64,000 bases of DNA, from contig JBKAHA010000003.1 of NCBI GenBank assembly GCA_046290675.1, positions 744,001 to 808,000 of the forward strand, written 5' to 3'. The notes beneath the pieces were generated by a model. It had not been told where the DNA came from. It was given only the letters and a program-made list of their open reading frames with translations, and made no database searches. A program made the translations under genes and the position numbers. This stretch comes from Aureliella sp046290675. GTDB taxonomy: Bacteria > Planctomycetota > Planctomycetia > Pirellulales > Pirellulaceae. Positions 34,004-44,255 of the stretch are shown here, piece after piece; within the stretch, counting starts at the first letter, position 1, and each line of letters begins with the position of its first letter.

Positions 34004-35725
34004 TTACTTGGAACCTTGGGAGCTCTGTTTCTTTTCTTCTTTCTTGAGTTTGTTTAGGTATTGGTACATGTTAAACCGCTCTGGGAAGGCAACTTCATGT
34101 TCTTTAGCCCAGGCTGTCCACTTCCCAACCAATTCGTCTCGTTTCTGCGGGTTGGATGTAGCCAAGTTGTTCATCTCAGTCCGGTCTGAGCCGATGTTGA
34201 AGAGTTCCCACGGCTTCTGGTACTCGCGGACCAGTTTCCAGTCGCCATCTCGCATGGCCGCATTGCCTTCGTGTTCCCAGAAGATGGGCTCTTGATGAAT
34301 CGGTCCCTTTTCGCCTCGGAGAGCAGGAGCGAGTGATTGTCCAACATGCATGGGAATGCTGGCAGGATACTCGGCGCCGGCAAGATCCACGCAAGTCGCC
34401 ATGAAATCCGGTAGGTAGCCAAATTCGCGAACGAAAGTGCCTTGTCGATCTTTTGGAATGCCGCCGGGCCAATGAGCAATTAGGGGAGTGCAGGCACCGC
34501 CTTCATGGACGAAGTGTTTGAACAAACGGAAGGGTGTGTTGGAGGCGTTGGCCCATGCTTGCCCCTGCCTGATTCCACCGACACCCGAAGGTGGGTTTTC
34601 GACCCACTCCGGTTCGAATTTGCCGAGCATCCCACCTTCCTGGCAAGCACCATTGTCAGAGAGAAAGAAGATCAACGTGTTCTCAAGTTCATTCAAGTCT
34701 CCCAAGTGCCTTTGAAGCTTCCCAATATTCTGGTCAATGGAATCGATGCACCCCGCGTAGGCTGCTTGGATCGAATCCATTTCATCTCGTTTCTCTTCCG
34801 ACAATGAATCCCATGCAGGGCCGTCATGGGGAGCAGGTGCGATCTCGCCTTCGAAAAGACCAATCTCAAGCTGCTTGGCTTGGCGACGCTTCATCATCGC
34901 ATCCCAACCGTCCGAGTATTTTCCCTTGTACTTGTTGAATTCATCCAGTTTCGTGTTCAATGGCCAATGCGGTGCGTTATAGGCGAGGTACAAGAAGAAG
35001 GGCTCGTTGCCAGACTTACAAGTGTCTGAGATGTAATCGCAAGCGATGTCGGTGAAGGTGTCTGTGGCATAGAAATCGTCTTCTGCGACGATGGGCTGGT
35101 TGCCATTTTGCAGGCCACGTGTGCCATCGGGCTGGAAGTAGTTGAAGGCGCCCGAAAGCGAGCCGAAGAACCGCTCGAATCCCCGCTGCATGGGCCAGTC
35201 GCTTTGCAAGTGGTAACCAAGGTGCCACTTGCCCACCATCATGGTCTTGTAGCCAGCACCGCCGAGGACTGATGCAAGCGTGGCGCATTGATCATTCAAA
35301 TGTCCTTGATATGCTCCTTCAAATCCAAGCGGCCGTTCCGGTGGTTCGGTCATGTGTCCGATACCAACTTGATGTGGATGCAGCCCCGTCATGAGGCTCG
35401 CTCGCGTGGGGCAGCAGCGTCCGGAGTTGTAAAACTGCGTGAACCGCAGTCCATTTGCAGCCAGCTGATCTAAATTGGGTGTTTCAATTTCGCTGCCGTA
35501 GCAACCGATATCAGAGAAGCCCATGTCATCGACGAGCACAATGATGATATTCGGGCGAGGAGATGACTGCTGGTCGCCAAGGGGCTGCACAACCGGATTG
35601 GCCCCCCAAGTCGATGTGTTGGTGCCGAGACAGACTGCCAGCACCAAACCGATCAATGCCTGGTTCGCCTGCGTATGGACGAGCTTTGAGGGCAAGGGAT
35701 TTGCCTGGAAACAGATTTTTTTCAT
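34004..35725 (-). CDS. Exported arylsulfatase-type sulfatase
   Basis: About 573 residues, with a signal peptide around residues 20-42. The metal-binding VLVDDMGFSDIGCYG is followed by the formylglycine motif C-C-P-T-R (Cys104). KTMMVGKWHLG and FLSDNGACQEGGMLG complete the arylsulfatase A-like set, and the C-terminus has REYQKPWELFNI. ATG 35725 or 35734 may be the start. A terminator separates it from the upstream fusion gene, so it has its own promoter, probably shared with the downstream sulfatase 65 bases away. Confidence 0.92.
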   Translation of the reverse strand: MKKICFQANPLPSKLVHTQANQALIGLVLAVCLGTNTSTWGANPVVQPLGDQQSSPRPNIIIVLVDDMGFSDIGCYGSEIETPNLDQLAANGLRFTQFYNSGRCCPTRASLMTGLHPHQVGIGHMTEPPERPLGFEGAYQGHLNDQCATLASVLGGAGYKTMMVGKWHLGYHLQSDWPMQRGFERFFGSLSGAFNYFQPDGTRGLQNGNQPIVAEDDFYATDTFTDIACDYISDTCKSGNEPFFLYLAYNAPHWPLNTKLDEFNKYKGKYSDGWDAMMKRRQAKQLEIGLFEGEIAPAPHDGPAWDSLSEEKRDEMDSIQAAYAGCIDSIDQNIGKLQRHLGDLNELENTLIFFLSDNGACQEGGMLGKFEPEWVENPPSGVGGIRQGQAWANASNTPFRLFKHFVHEGGACTPLIAHWPGGIPKDRQGTFVREFGYLPDFMATCVDLAGAEYPASIPMHVGQSLAPALRGEKGPIHQEPIFWEHEGNAAMRDGDWKLVREYQKPWELFNIGSDRTEMNNLATSNPQKRDELVGKWTAWAKEHEVAFPERFNMYQYLNKLKKEEKKQSSQGSK

Positions 35726-35814
35726 CGGAATCATTCGTGGCGACTCGACGGAGAGGAATAGGAACGTCGCACTTTGCGCACCTGAGTGGCTCACCGCAAA
35801 GTTTTCTGCTGGCG

Positions 35815-35853
35815 CAAAAACGCCGCGATCATAATAGGTAATGATCGCGGCGT
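35815..35853 (-). terminator. Intrinsic terminator after the DUF1080-dehydrogenase gene
   Basis: A perfect 13-bp GC-rich stem (35820-35832 with 35841-35853) and 8-base loop. On the minus strand it is followed by a run of T (complement of AAAAA at 35816-35820). It lies about 70 bases after the fusion gene's stop and before the sulfatase gene. Confidence 0.9.
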
Positions 35854-35925
35854 ATTCTATCAGCTTCAGTTTCGCTTTGCCGGTCTTCCGTGACGATCGA
35901 CAACTACGATGTTTGGCTTCGACTT

Positions 35926-37830
35926 CTATTCTGGGACGAATCGGAAGATCTGTTCCTTGGCATTGGCCTTCGTGTAATAGATCTCGCCGTCGGGACCCTC
36001 GCCGAAGGCGAGGACTGGAACTCCACCAGCAATCAATTGTTCGTTGGCAGTGGCTTGGCCTTTGCCTTCGTCATAGGTTAGAGCCCAAATCGCACCGGTC
36101 ACGTAGTCCGCATAGATGTATTTGCCCTGCAGAGCCGGAATGCGAGAACTGTGGTAGACGCGACCACCAGTAATGGACTTACCGGTCGTGTGGTCATATT
36201 CCCAGACGGGAGAAATGGGATCGCTGATTTCAGACGGTTGTGGTTTATTGCCGAATGGATAGGATCCTTCGCGACGGCTCCAACCATAGTTACCGCCTTT
36301 TTCGACGACGTTCACTTCTTCCCACAGTTCCTGCCCAACATCGCCGCACCAAAGTCGTCCAGAAGCTTTGTCGAAAGCGATACGCCATGGATTACGGAAA
36401 CCGAATGCGAAGATCTCTGGTCGTGCACCCGCAACGTCAACGAAAGGGTTATCCGATGGGATTCCGTATTTGCCATTCACATCGGTGGCATTGACATCGA
36501 TCCGTAGTATTTTGCCAAGCGGGCTCGTGAGATTTTGCCCGTTGATTTTGGGGTCATTTCGTAAACCACCGTCACCCGTGCCGATGTACAGATATCCATC
36601 TGGGCCGAATTCGATCGAGCCACCGTTGTGGTTTTGGTAAGGCTGCGCCTCCTCCATTAGGACAGTTTCAGAATCGCGATTGATCGCTCCGTTCTTGTAC
36701 TCGAAGCGGGAGACAACAGAACGGTGGTCTTCGCTGTGAGAGTAGTAAACGTACAGGTATCCGTTTTTCTGGAATTCGGGATGAAGAGCCAACCCGAGTA
36801 GACCTTCCTCATTAGCGCCGCCGCTGTTCCACTGCGTGACCGTGTCGGAGATGTCGAGCAGCAATTTTGAGTCGGCCACTTCGCGGTCGTTCGCAAACTC
36901 AAATATGAGTCCTGATTGCGCTGCTGCAAATAGCTTCGAACCATCGCCCTTCGCGTAGGTGATCTCCATGATTCGAAGTGGACGAATGTTGCCGCCTTCA
37001 TCAATCGGCTCCCAGCCGTCCCACTTTAGATTTGGAAACGCTAGTTCGCCCTTCATGGGTAGCTTGCTACTGATCGGTTGCGGGCCATTTCCGTTTTCCT
37101 CTAAACGGCGAATCTTGATGTTTCGGAACGACACCAAATTTCCATGGTCTTGCAGGCAAATGTGTCCTTCCCCTGCTTCACCAAAGCCTTTCCACTTGGC
37201 GAATTTGGACGCCGCGACGCGATTCTTCCAATCCTTGTTGCCCATCGTAAAGCGGTAGTACAGATTCCCATTCATCGAGACTTCGCAAGTTTTCGGATGA
37301 ATGCGAATGAACAGCTGGTTCCATTCGCCAGCGGGGCGAGTTGCATCGAGTGGTTCGGCACCTTCGACCGAACGGAGCCAGCGAGGTGGGGTGGGCTTGT
37401 GGAGTTCATATAGCCATCCCGCGAGCTGCTTATCGTGTCCGCCCACGTTGTCTTGGATCTGGATTTCTGGGCCGCTGTGATACGGTTTCGGATTGTCCTC
37501 GGTGACATGGAACATGATTCCGCTGTTGCCACCCTCTGAGATTTTGTACTCGATCGACAGCTCGAAATACTTGTATTTCTCTTTCGTAATGATGTCGCCG
37601 GCTTTCTTGCCAGAGCGAACAAGGACGCCATCTTCGATGATCCATCCATCGGAGACGGCTTCCTTCTGGTAGTTCCGCCATTTGGACGTCGACTTGCCAT
37701 CAAAGAGAAGTTCCCAGCCGCTTAGTTCTTCAGGCATTGTAAGCGAGTTGGGATTGGGTTCGCCGAATGCGTTTTGGTTGGCAAGAACTGCCAGTGCCAA
37801 AACGAAGAGGAGTTGTTTGGTGCGTTTCAT
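35926..37830 (-). CDS. Exported DUF1080 fused to glucose/sorbosone dehydrogenase-like beta-propeller
   Basis: 634 residues with a clear signal peptide (MKRTKQLLFVLALAVLANQNAFG). Residues about 30-240 are a DUF1080 domain (GWELLFDGKSTSKWRNY, SEGGNSGIMFHV, EIQIQDN, GEWNQLFIRIHP, GHICLQDHG). Residues about 260-634 are a PQQ-type glucose/sorbosone dehydrogenase propeller: EEGLLGLALHPEFQKNGYLYVYYS, QNHNGGSIEFGPDGYLYIGTGDGG, AFGFRNPWRIAFD, CGDVGQELWEEVN, and a C-terminal FGEGPDGEIYY. The fusion joins a predicted glycoside-binding or hydrolysing module with a sugar-oxidising one outside the membrane, possibly for 3-keto-sugar chemistry. ATG 37902 is an upstream alternative. Confidence 0.9.
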   Translation of the reverse strand: MKRTKQLLFVLALAVLANQNAFGEPNPNSLTMPEELSGWELLFDGKSTSKWRNYQKEAVSDGWIIEDGVLVRSGKKAGDIITKEKYKYFELSIEYKISEGGNSGIMFHVTEDNPKPYHSGPEIQIQDNVGGHDKQLAGWLYELHKPTPPRWLRSVEGAEPLDATRPAGEWNQLFIRIHPKTCEVSMNGNLYYRFTMGNKDWKNRVAASKFAKWKGFGEAGEGHICLQDHGNLVSFRNIKIRRLEENGNGPQPISSKLPMKGELAFPNLKWDGWEPIDEGGNIRPLRIMEITYAKGDGSKLFAAAQSGLIFEFANDREVADSKLLLDISDTVTQWNSGGANEEGLLGLALHPEFQKNGYLYVYYSHSEDHRSVVSRFEYKNGAINRDSETVLMEEAQPYQNHNGGSIEFGPDGYLYIGTGDGGLRNDPKINGQNLTSPLGKILRIDVNATDVNGKYGIPSDNPFVDVAGARPEIFAFGFRNPWRIAFDKASGRLWCGDVGQELWEEVNVVEKGGNYGWSRREGSYPFGNKPQPSEISDPISPVWEYDHTTGKSITGGRVYHSSRIPALQGKYIYADYVTGAIWALTYDEGKGQATANEQLIAGGVPVLAFGEGPDGEIYYTKANAKEQIFRFVPE

Positions 37831-38114
37831 GAATGCAAACCTATTCAAGGTCTCCGGTATAAATCCGATGTTGATCTGGTGAACTGATGTCCAAAATCCC
37901 AATCGCGCGCGTAATTCACAGCGGTACCATCCGGTGACGAATACTCGCAGGCTGGGTTAATTTAGTGTCCCCCCATGATACAGTAAAGCGCTGGAATCTT
38001 CCGCTAATCCACCTTACCGGGACTAGGATGGCAGATTCACACCCGAGTCATCTCATCGCCGATACCGCCGGTTGATATCGTTGATCCTCCCTACCCAATC
38101 GCAGAGTCGCTTCC

Positions 38115-40106
38115 ATGTACTTTTCACGGCGTTCGATCGACGGGCGGTTTGTAGACCGCATAGCTAGAAGTGCGACTGTTGGACTTTCACTGCTGATCGG
38201 GACCTTAGTTCAAGCGCAGATGCTCGTTGCGGCTGAGCCAGATCCGCAGCAATCCGGGGCAGTTGGGGCTGGCGACGATGTAAAGCGGACACCAGTTGAG
38301 TCAGCGATGACGGAGGCGGATTGGGTTCGTTCGATACTGCCCGAGTCTGCGGTGATCTACGCGGAAATTCCGGCGGTGTCCGTCCTTGCTCAGAAAGTCC
38401 TGGAGCATCCTTTGAGAAGAAAGCTGGAGGCCGTTCCTGCGTTTCAGGATTTCAGGAACTCTCCCCAATATTCCCAGTTTCGGGGCGGTCTTGCGATATT
38501 CCAAGCCGGAATGGGGATGCGTTGGCCGACTGTGGTTCAGCGGCTCACTAAGAATGGGACCTATTTCTGTCTCGACGCCGAAACGGAAGGAATTGTTCTG
38601 ATGCTAGGGGCGGACGGACCCGAGGTCACCCAGAAACTGCTCAAGGTCTCCTTCTCGTTGGCACGGCAAGGCAAACCGGCGGGGACCGATGGGGACCCGA
38701 TCAAGGAAGCGGAGTACGCCGGCTTTCGAGTATTCGCATTCAATGATGACGTGTTCCTTGCCGATCTGGGTGATTGGATTCTCGTGACCAACAAAAAGGA
38801 CCTAGGGCGAAGAATACTGGATCGCATGAAGGCTGCAGGGGCAAACGCTCCACCAGAAGCGTCGCTTTTCACGAATAGTCGATTCTCCGAGGCGTTGGCC
38901 AGTCGAAATGCGAATGGAGAACTCGCGGTGAAATCCGATGCGTGGATGTTTCTGGACGCAAAGCAATTGCGGGATGCCGGCGTCGCTGAGGAACTGTACG
39001 GCGGACGCAGTGAAAATATCTTGGCGGAGATGCTCTTCGGGGGCATCGTTGGAAATCTCGAACACACTCCGTACCTGAGTGCGTCAGCTGAGTTGACTCC
39101 AGATCGATTGGGCGTACAAGTCGATTCGCCGAACCGCGGCGATGCTATTCGTCGCCGTGAGTCATTTTTTGGGGAACAAGCTGGTGGAGAAGCGCCGGAT
39201 GCCGCGCCGATGCGGAACGGCTTGCTGAGCATCGATGCTTACCGCGACCTTGCGGGCATGTGGCTGTATGCAGACGACCTGTTGCAAGAGCGAGCTTTGG
39301 AGGAATTAGCCCAAGCGGACTCTCAATTGTCGACCTTCTTTTCAGGCAAAGACTTTGGCGAGGATATCCTCGGGGCTTTAGGGCCGGAGGTGCAAATCGT
39401 AGCAGCGAATCAAGCCTTCCATGATGACGCGCCGATACCAGCGATCAAACTACCCGCGTTCGCGCTCCGATTTGATCTGCTGAATGCGGATGAGACGATT
39501 CCAGATTTTCGCCGAGTCTTCCACAGTCTTATTGGATTTCTCAACGTGGTCGGTGCGATGGAAGGGCAGCCTCAATTAGATTTCGCTTGGGATCGAGAGG
39601 AAGGAATCGAAATCCTGAGTGCAAGCTACGTTGCGAATTTGCAGCCTGACGAGTTGGAGGCCGCGCCGATTCAATTCAATTTCTCGCCCACGGTTGTGTT
39701 CGAAGGCGAGCAGTTCATCGTTTCTAGTTCTCGGGCACTTGCGGAGCAGATCGTGACACCTGCGGAGGAGGTCGTAAATGCGCCGGCAATTGACGGAACG
39801 ACTGCCAAGGTTGGGAACACCGCTGGTTCGCGACAACCCCGATCCCAGCAAGTTGAATCGGGCTCGGCGTCTGTGACGAATACATTGGTGAAGCTCGACG
39901 GGCAGCAACTCCATCGAATCCTGAAGGCAAATCAGGAGCAGTTGGTAAGTCAAAACATGCTGGAAGACGGCAATAGCCGTGAGGAAGCAGAACTGGAAAT
40001 CGGCCTGCTCTTGGATATCGCCAGTTGGTTTGCTTCTGCAGAATTGTCGCTCGAATGTACGCCTGAGAGCTCGAACTTGAGTTTGGAGCTGAATCGTCAG
40101 AAATAG
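38115..40106 (+). CDS. Large exported protein of unknown function
   Basis: 663 residues with an N-terminal hydrophobic region (about 22-40, ending near VAAEPD) that looks like a signal peptide. It is acidic and has no enzyme motif that I recognise. Segments such as RSILPESAVIYAEIPAVSVL, FNDDVFLADLGDWILVTNKKDLGRRILDRM and EDILGALGPEVQIVAA resemble the DUF3352-like secreted proteins common in planctomycetes. That likeness is weak. It stands alone before the DUF1800/DUF1501 pair, 115 bases away, and may belong with it. Confidence 0.7.
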   Translation: MYFSRRSIDGRFVDRIARSATVGLSLLIGTLVQAQMLVAAEPDPQQSGAVGAGDDVKRTPVESAMTEADWVRSILPESAVIYAEIPAVSVLAQKVLEHPLRRKLEAVPAFQDFRNSPQYSQFRGGLAIFQAGMGMRWPTVVQRLTKNGTYFCLDAETEGIVLMLGADGPEVTQKLLKVSFSLARQGKPAGTDGDPIKEAEYAGFRVFAFNDDVFLADLGDWILVTNKKDLGRRILDRMKAAGANAPPEASLFTNSRFSEALASRNANGELAVKSDAWMFLDAKQLRDAGVAEELYGGRSENILAEMLFGGIVGNLEHTPYLSASAELTPDRLGVQVDSPNRGDAIRRRESFFGEQAGGEAPDAAPMRNGLLSIDAYRDLAGMWLYADDLLQERALEELAQADSQLSTFFSGKDFGEDILGALGPEVQIVAANQAFHDDAPIPAIKLPAFALRFDLLNADETIPDFRRVFHSLIGFLNVVGAMEGQPQLDFAWDREEGIEILSASYVANLQPDELEAAPIQFNFSPTVVFEGEQFIVSSSRALAEQIVTPAEEVVNAPAIDGTTAKVGNTAGSRQPRSQQVESGSASVTNTLVKLDGQQLHRILKANQEQLVSQNMLEDGNSREEAELEIGLLLDIASWFASAELSLECTPESSNLSLELNRQK

Positions 40107-40220
40107 TCGGAGTGGTCTTGAGTCTGCGAGGTCGGCGAGAGGTTCACCGAATTGGCCTGCAACCACCGACGACCGCTCGGGTTTTCAGCTTCGTTCGATT
40201 AAATGCAAGGTTTCGGATTG

Positions 40221-41597
40221 ATGAATCAGCTAGATGATTTGGATCCCGCATGGGCCTGGGCGAAGTACGAGGTCGTCGGGGATGCTACTTGGGCGCAGAC
40301 GCAAGTGTCGCACTTGGTACGTCGCGCAGCGTTTGGAGCTAGTCCAAACGACCAGGCTACATTGCTAGCGCTCGGGCCGAGCCAAGCCGCGAAACAACTC
40401 TTGGAAGGCTTGAACCAAGGTTCGCTCGCGGATTTTGAGCGTTCGGCGGACCAATTGGCCAAGAGTGTTTTGGCGGGTGGGAATTCTGATTCGCTCTCGG
40501 CGGCTTGGGTCTATCGTCTGTTGCACACCCCGCATCCGCTCCAGGAGAATGCGACCTTGTTTTGGCACGGTCACTTTGCGACGGGTGCTGAAAAGGTCCA
40601 AGATGCCAGGATGATGTGGCAGCAGAACCGATTGCTGCGGGCGAATGCCATGGGTGACCTAGAAAACTTGGTGCAAGGGATTGCTCAGGACCCGGCGATG
40701 CTGGTTTATCTCGACTCGGTGACAAATCGCAAGTCGCATCCGAACGAAAACTTCGCTCGCGAACTGATGGAGTTGTTCTGTCTTGGCGAAGGACACTACA
40801 GCGAGAAAGACGTTCAAGAGCTGTCGCGGTGTTTCACGGGGTGGGAAATCAAAAACCGCGTTTTTCGTAAGAACCGTTATCAACAAGATCGCGGTAGTAA
40901 ATCTGTCTTGGGCAAGACAGGAAACTTCGATGGAGAAGATGCCGTTCGTATTGTGCTGGAACACCCGCAGATGCCGTATTTTGTTTGCGAGAAATTGGTT
41001 CGCTACTTCGTGTTTGATGAGCCGCGATGCCCCGCAAAATTACTGGAACCATTGGCTGCGACACTTCTTGACTCTGGCTTGTCGCTGAAGCCCGTATTGC
41101 AGCAAATTCTCAGCAGTAATCTGTTCTACTCGCCGCATGCCTTTGGTCGAAAGATTCGGGGGCCCGTCGACTTCGCTGTTGGCCTGTTCCGAACTCTAGA
41201 GGCGTCGACCAACACGCAGGTATTGGCTCGCGGTTTACGCGATGTGGGACAAGGCTTGCTGTACCCGCCGAATGTAAAGGGCTGGGACGGCGGTCGAGCT
41301 TGGATCAATTCCTCGACGTTGATTGGCCGATCCAATTTGATTCAACGGGCGTTGCGCGACGAGGAGACTCGTTTTGGAGGTGGAACCTTGGCAGATTGGC
41401 TCGACAAGCGTGGTATCAAGGACACCGATTTCGTTTCTTGGTTGTCTGAACGCTTGCTTGCCGTGCCCCTGCAGCAGGAAGTCCTGCAGCGGCTGGAGGC
41501 GGTGTGTGCGGATCGGTCGGAGGGATCTGGCCGAGAAGAGCGTTTGCGTGCTACGGTGCATGCCCTGGTTTCGATTCCCGAGTATCAGTTAGGTTGA
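40221..41597 (+). CDS. DUF1800 domain protein
   Basis: About 458 residues. The DUF1800 pattern is clear: HLVRRAAFGASPND at the start, MLVYLDSVTNRKSHPNENFARELMELFCLGEGHYSEKDVQELSRCFTGW in the centre, and GRKIRGPVDFAVG near the end. No signal peptide is obvious. The function is unknown; such genes nearly always precede a DUF1501 gene, as here. ATG 40203 is an alternative start. The DUF1501 gene begins about 5 bases after the stop, showing an operon. Confidence 0.9.
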   Translation: MNQLDDLDPAWAWAKYEVVGDATWAQTQVSHLVRRAAFGASPNDQATLLALGPSQAAKQLLEGLNQGSLADFERSADQLAKSVLAGGNSDSLSAAWVYRLLHTPHPLQENATLFWHGHFATGAEKVQDARMMWQQNRLLRANAMGDLENLVQGIAQDPAMLVYLDSVTNRKSHPNENFARELMELFCLGEGHYSEKDVQELSRCFTGWEIKNRVFRKNRYQQDRGSKSVLGKTGNFDGEDAVRIVLEHPQMPYFVCEKLVRYFVFDEPRCPAKLLEPLAATLLDSGLSLKPVLQQILSSNLFYSPHAFGRKIRGPVDFAVGLFRTLEASTNTQVLARGLRDVGQGLLYPPNVKGWDGGRAWINSSTLIGRSNLIQRALRDEETRFGGGTLADWLDKRGIKDTDFVSWLSERLLAVPLQQEVLQRLEAVCADRSEGSGREERLRATVHALVSIPEYQLG

Positions 41598-41602
41598 TTG
41601 AC

Positions 41603-42865
41603 GTGCTTTCGAACTTGAAGAATACCAGTGTGTTGCGACGTAAGTTCCTCGGTTCTATTGCAGGGGGATCGGCTGTTGTCGGCGTGGATGCGTTGGCGCC
41701 CCAATGGTTTGCCAAGGCCGCCCATGCGATGGCTCCGGGCCAAGAGAGAGTGTTGGTGGTCATCCAGCTCTCTGGTGGGAACGACGGCTTGAATACGGTG
41801 GTGCCGCTCAACAATGATGACTACTACAAAGCTCGCCCAACGCTCGCCATCCCAGCGAACGAGGCGATCCAGCTGAAAGACGACCTGGGGCTACATCCTT
41901 CGCTCTCTGGTGCTGCAGAGCTGTTCGAGGATGGAGCCTTGTCGATCGTGCAGGGAGTCGGGTACGACAATCCGAATCGTTCGCATTTTGAGTCGATGGA
42001 TATCTGGCATAGCTGCGGACGCAATGAAGAGCTGCGGAGTGAAGGTTGGCTAGGGCGTGCGTTGGCGGAGATCGAGTCCGGCAGTTCGGAAAAGGCCGAT
42101 GTACCCGCATTGCACTTGGGGGACAAGAAGCAGCCGCTGGCACTTCGGTCCTCGATGATTCAAGTCCCGTCGATCCGGTCGATTGACGAATTTAAGCTCA
42201 CGGGCAACAAGGCAGAGCGTCTACAGCAGCTGATCTCGGATGTTGCCGAATCACCAGCCGCTGAGGCGAACGATTTGCTTGGCTTTATCCGGTCGAGCTC
42301 GGCGACGGCGATGATGTCGAGTGAACGAGTCGGATCGGCAACATCTGCGGGCAAAACGCTCGACGGCTTTCCTGACTCGGCTCTTGGAAAGCAGCTATCT
42401 GTCGTTTCGCAACTGATCGAAGCGGATCTGCCGACGCGGATTTACTATTTGGAACTGGATGGCTTCGACACGCATTCACAGCAAGCTGGTGCCCATGCGA
42501 GCCTGTTGCGTGATTGGTCCGAAGCACTCTCTGCGTTTATACGGCGGCTTGGGGAGACGGGAGATCGCGATCGCGTGGCCGTGCTGACATTCAGTGAGTT
42601 TGGTCGGCGAGTACAGGAGAATGCGAGCAAAGGCACCGATCACGGTGCGGCCGCCCCAGTCATGATTGCGGGCGGTGGCATCAAGCATCAAATCATCGGA
42701 GCGCAACCGAGCCTCTCCAATTTGCAAGACGGCGATCTGCGGTTCTCGATCGATTTTCGGAGGGTCTACGCGACACTTCTACAAGATTGGTTGCAGGTCG
42801 ATTCGGGCGAGGTCTTGCCGACTCAAGAATCCGTATGGGAGCCGTTGAAAATCTACCGTGCGTAG
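41603..42865 (+). CDS. Tat-exported DUF1501 protein
   Basis: About 420 residues. A twin-arginine signal (VLRRKFLGSIAGGSAVVG) predicts Tat export. The DUF1501 domain is an alkaline phosphatase/sulfatase-like fold: VVIQLSGGNDGLNTVVPL, ARPTLAIP, LGLHPSLSG, VQGVGYDNPNRSHFESMDIWHS, TFSEFGRRVQENASKGTDHGAAAPVMIAGG. Substrate and reaction are unknown. The GTG 41603 start follows AGG at 41591; an in-frame TTG at 41594 overlaps the DUF1800 stop as TTGA and is possible. It is cotranscribed with the DUF1800 gene. Confidence 0.9.
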   Translation: MLSNLKNTSVLRRKFLGSIAGGSAVVGVDALAPQWFAKAAHAMAPGQERVLVVIQLSGGNDGLNTVVPLNNDDYYKARPTLAIPANEAIQLKDDLGLHPSLSGAAELFEDGALSIVQGVGYDNPNRSHFESMDIWHSCGRNEELRSEGWLGRALAEIESGSSEKADVPALHLGDKKQPLALRSSMIQVPSIRSIDEFKLTGNKAERLQQLISDVAESPAAEANDLLGFIRSSSATAMMSSERVGSATSAGKTLDGFPDSALGKQLSVVSQLIEADLPTRIYYLELDGFDTHSQQAGAHASLLRDWSEALSAFIRRLGETGDRDRVAVLTFSEFGRRVQENASKGTDHGAAAPVMIAGGGIKHQIIGAQPSLSNLQDGDLRFSIDFRRVYATLLQDWLQVDSGEVLPTQESVWEPLKIYRA

Positions 42866-42949
42866 AAGTGATTCTCTACGATTCGAGATGTGATCTGCTC
42901 TTATACAGCCCAACATGATTGATCCCCGAATTCCATTTGAAGGCACGAG

Positions 42950-44062
42950 TTGAAGAGCAGCGAGCACACCGTCGAACAACAACGCGAATTGGGTCCGAAG
43001 TCATCGAAATCGCTCAAGTCGCGGCGCCGACGAATATTTGTGGTTTTGGCCTTGTTCATGGGCAGCGTTTTTTCGCTCGTCGCGGCTGAGGTGGCGATGC
43101 GAGTCTATGTGGCTTCACGTGGATGGACGGCAAATTGCTACGCAACGGGTGATGTGTTTTTCGTGCCACATGACACAGCGGGATACACATTGCGTCCAGG
43201 ACTGCGTCTCAAGTCCACCACTTACGACGTGCGTGTGAATTCGCTGGGGCTGCGAGGAGAGCAATGGGATCCCAACTCCGACACTCGACCAATTCTTGTC
43301 TTAGGCGGGTCAAGTGTTTTTGGGTACCTCGTGCCAGAGAGGGAAGATTCCTGCTACTTGGCGCAAGCAGAGCTTAAATCGGCGGGGATAAAGCGGGCTG
43401 TGCTCAATTGCGGAGTACCCGGGTTCAATATGACTCAATGTCGTGAGCGGTTCGTTTCCGATCTAGCGGAGTTCCGGCCAGAGATCGTCGTTCTCTATTT
43501 GGGTTGGAATGACATCCGTTTTTTGATTGAGTCGGATGGATCCGAAATGGAGCGATGTCCTCCGGCACCGAGTTGGTCTGCCCGATTTCTGGCGAATAGT
43601 ACGTTCTACGGCTTCTTGCGTTACCGAATTTTCCCGCCGCAGAATGCGGTTTTTGCCCCACCTGCAGAGCAGGCCTCCGAGGCGACAGAGGCAGGGAAAG
43701 ATCTCTTTCTCAAGGAGCTCACATCATTGATTCAAGCGGTCCGAAATGGCGGGGCAACTCCCCTGCTCTGCACTCAAGTCATGGCCGGCAGCGATGGAAG
43801 CCGCGAATTGGACTCGTTTCTTGGCTCCACACCCGAGCAGATTGCCGCCAATCGCTCGGTTACGCAGTGGATGACGCAAGCGATTCGTGATCTTGCCGCA
43901 GACCAAGGCGTCACGCTGGTTGATTGTGCTGCTGAGGTTCCCGCCAACAAAGAGACTCTTGGGGACGCGATTCATTTGACCAAAGAAGGACATCTTCAGG
44001 TCGCGAAGCTATGGAGCGAAGCAATTCGGGATACACTTGAAGGGAAAACGACGGGCCCCTGA
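42950..44062 (+). CDS. Membrane-anchored SGNH/GDSL hydrolase
   Basis: 370 residues. A basic N-terminus (SRRRRIFVVLALFMGSVFSLVAAEV) forms a single anchor or signal. The hydrolase shows GGSS (119-122), in which one Ser is the likely nucleophile; LGWNDI for the conserved Asn block; and a C-terminal GDAIHLTKEGH with Asp and His of the triad. The likely substrates are esters or O-acetylated sugars, on the outer face. The start is TTG 42950; no other suitable start lies close. It is 84 bases after the DUF1501 gene. Confidence 0.85.
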   Translation: MKSSEHTVEQQRELGPKSSKSLKSRRRRIFVVLALFMGSVFSLVAAEVAMRVYVASRGWTANCYATGDVFFVPHDTAGYTLRPGLRLKSTTYDVRVNSLGLRGEQWDPNSDTRPILVLGGSSVFGYLVPEREDSCYLAQAELKSAGIKRAVLNCGVPGFNMTQCRERFVSDLAEFRPEIVVLYLGWNDIRFLIESDGSEMERCPPAPSWSARFLANSTFYGFLRYRIFPPQNAVFAPPAEQASEATEAGKDLFLKELTSLIQAVRNGGATPLLCTQVMAGSDGSRELDSFLGSTPEQIAANRSVTQWMTQAIRDLAADQGVTLVDCAAEVPANKETLGDAIHLTKEGHLQVAKLWSEAIRDTLEGKTTGP

Positions 44063-44255
44063 AGTGAATGGCTTCCTATCTTCGAGGCTGGAGCTGTCCT
44101 TAGGTGTCCCAAGAATCGTTTGCCTCCCAGACTTTCCCCCCCCTCCTCCGTTTTTTTGCCCACCGTTTTTTGCATTCCTGGTGCTGTGACTGAACCGCTG
44201 GTTCAACTCCGAGATTCCACTCGTACGACGTCAATTCTTCCCTCCAAGGTGACGC

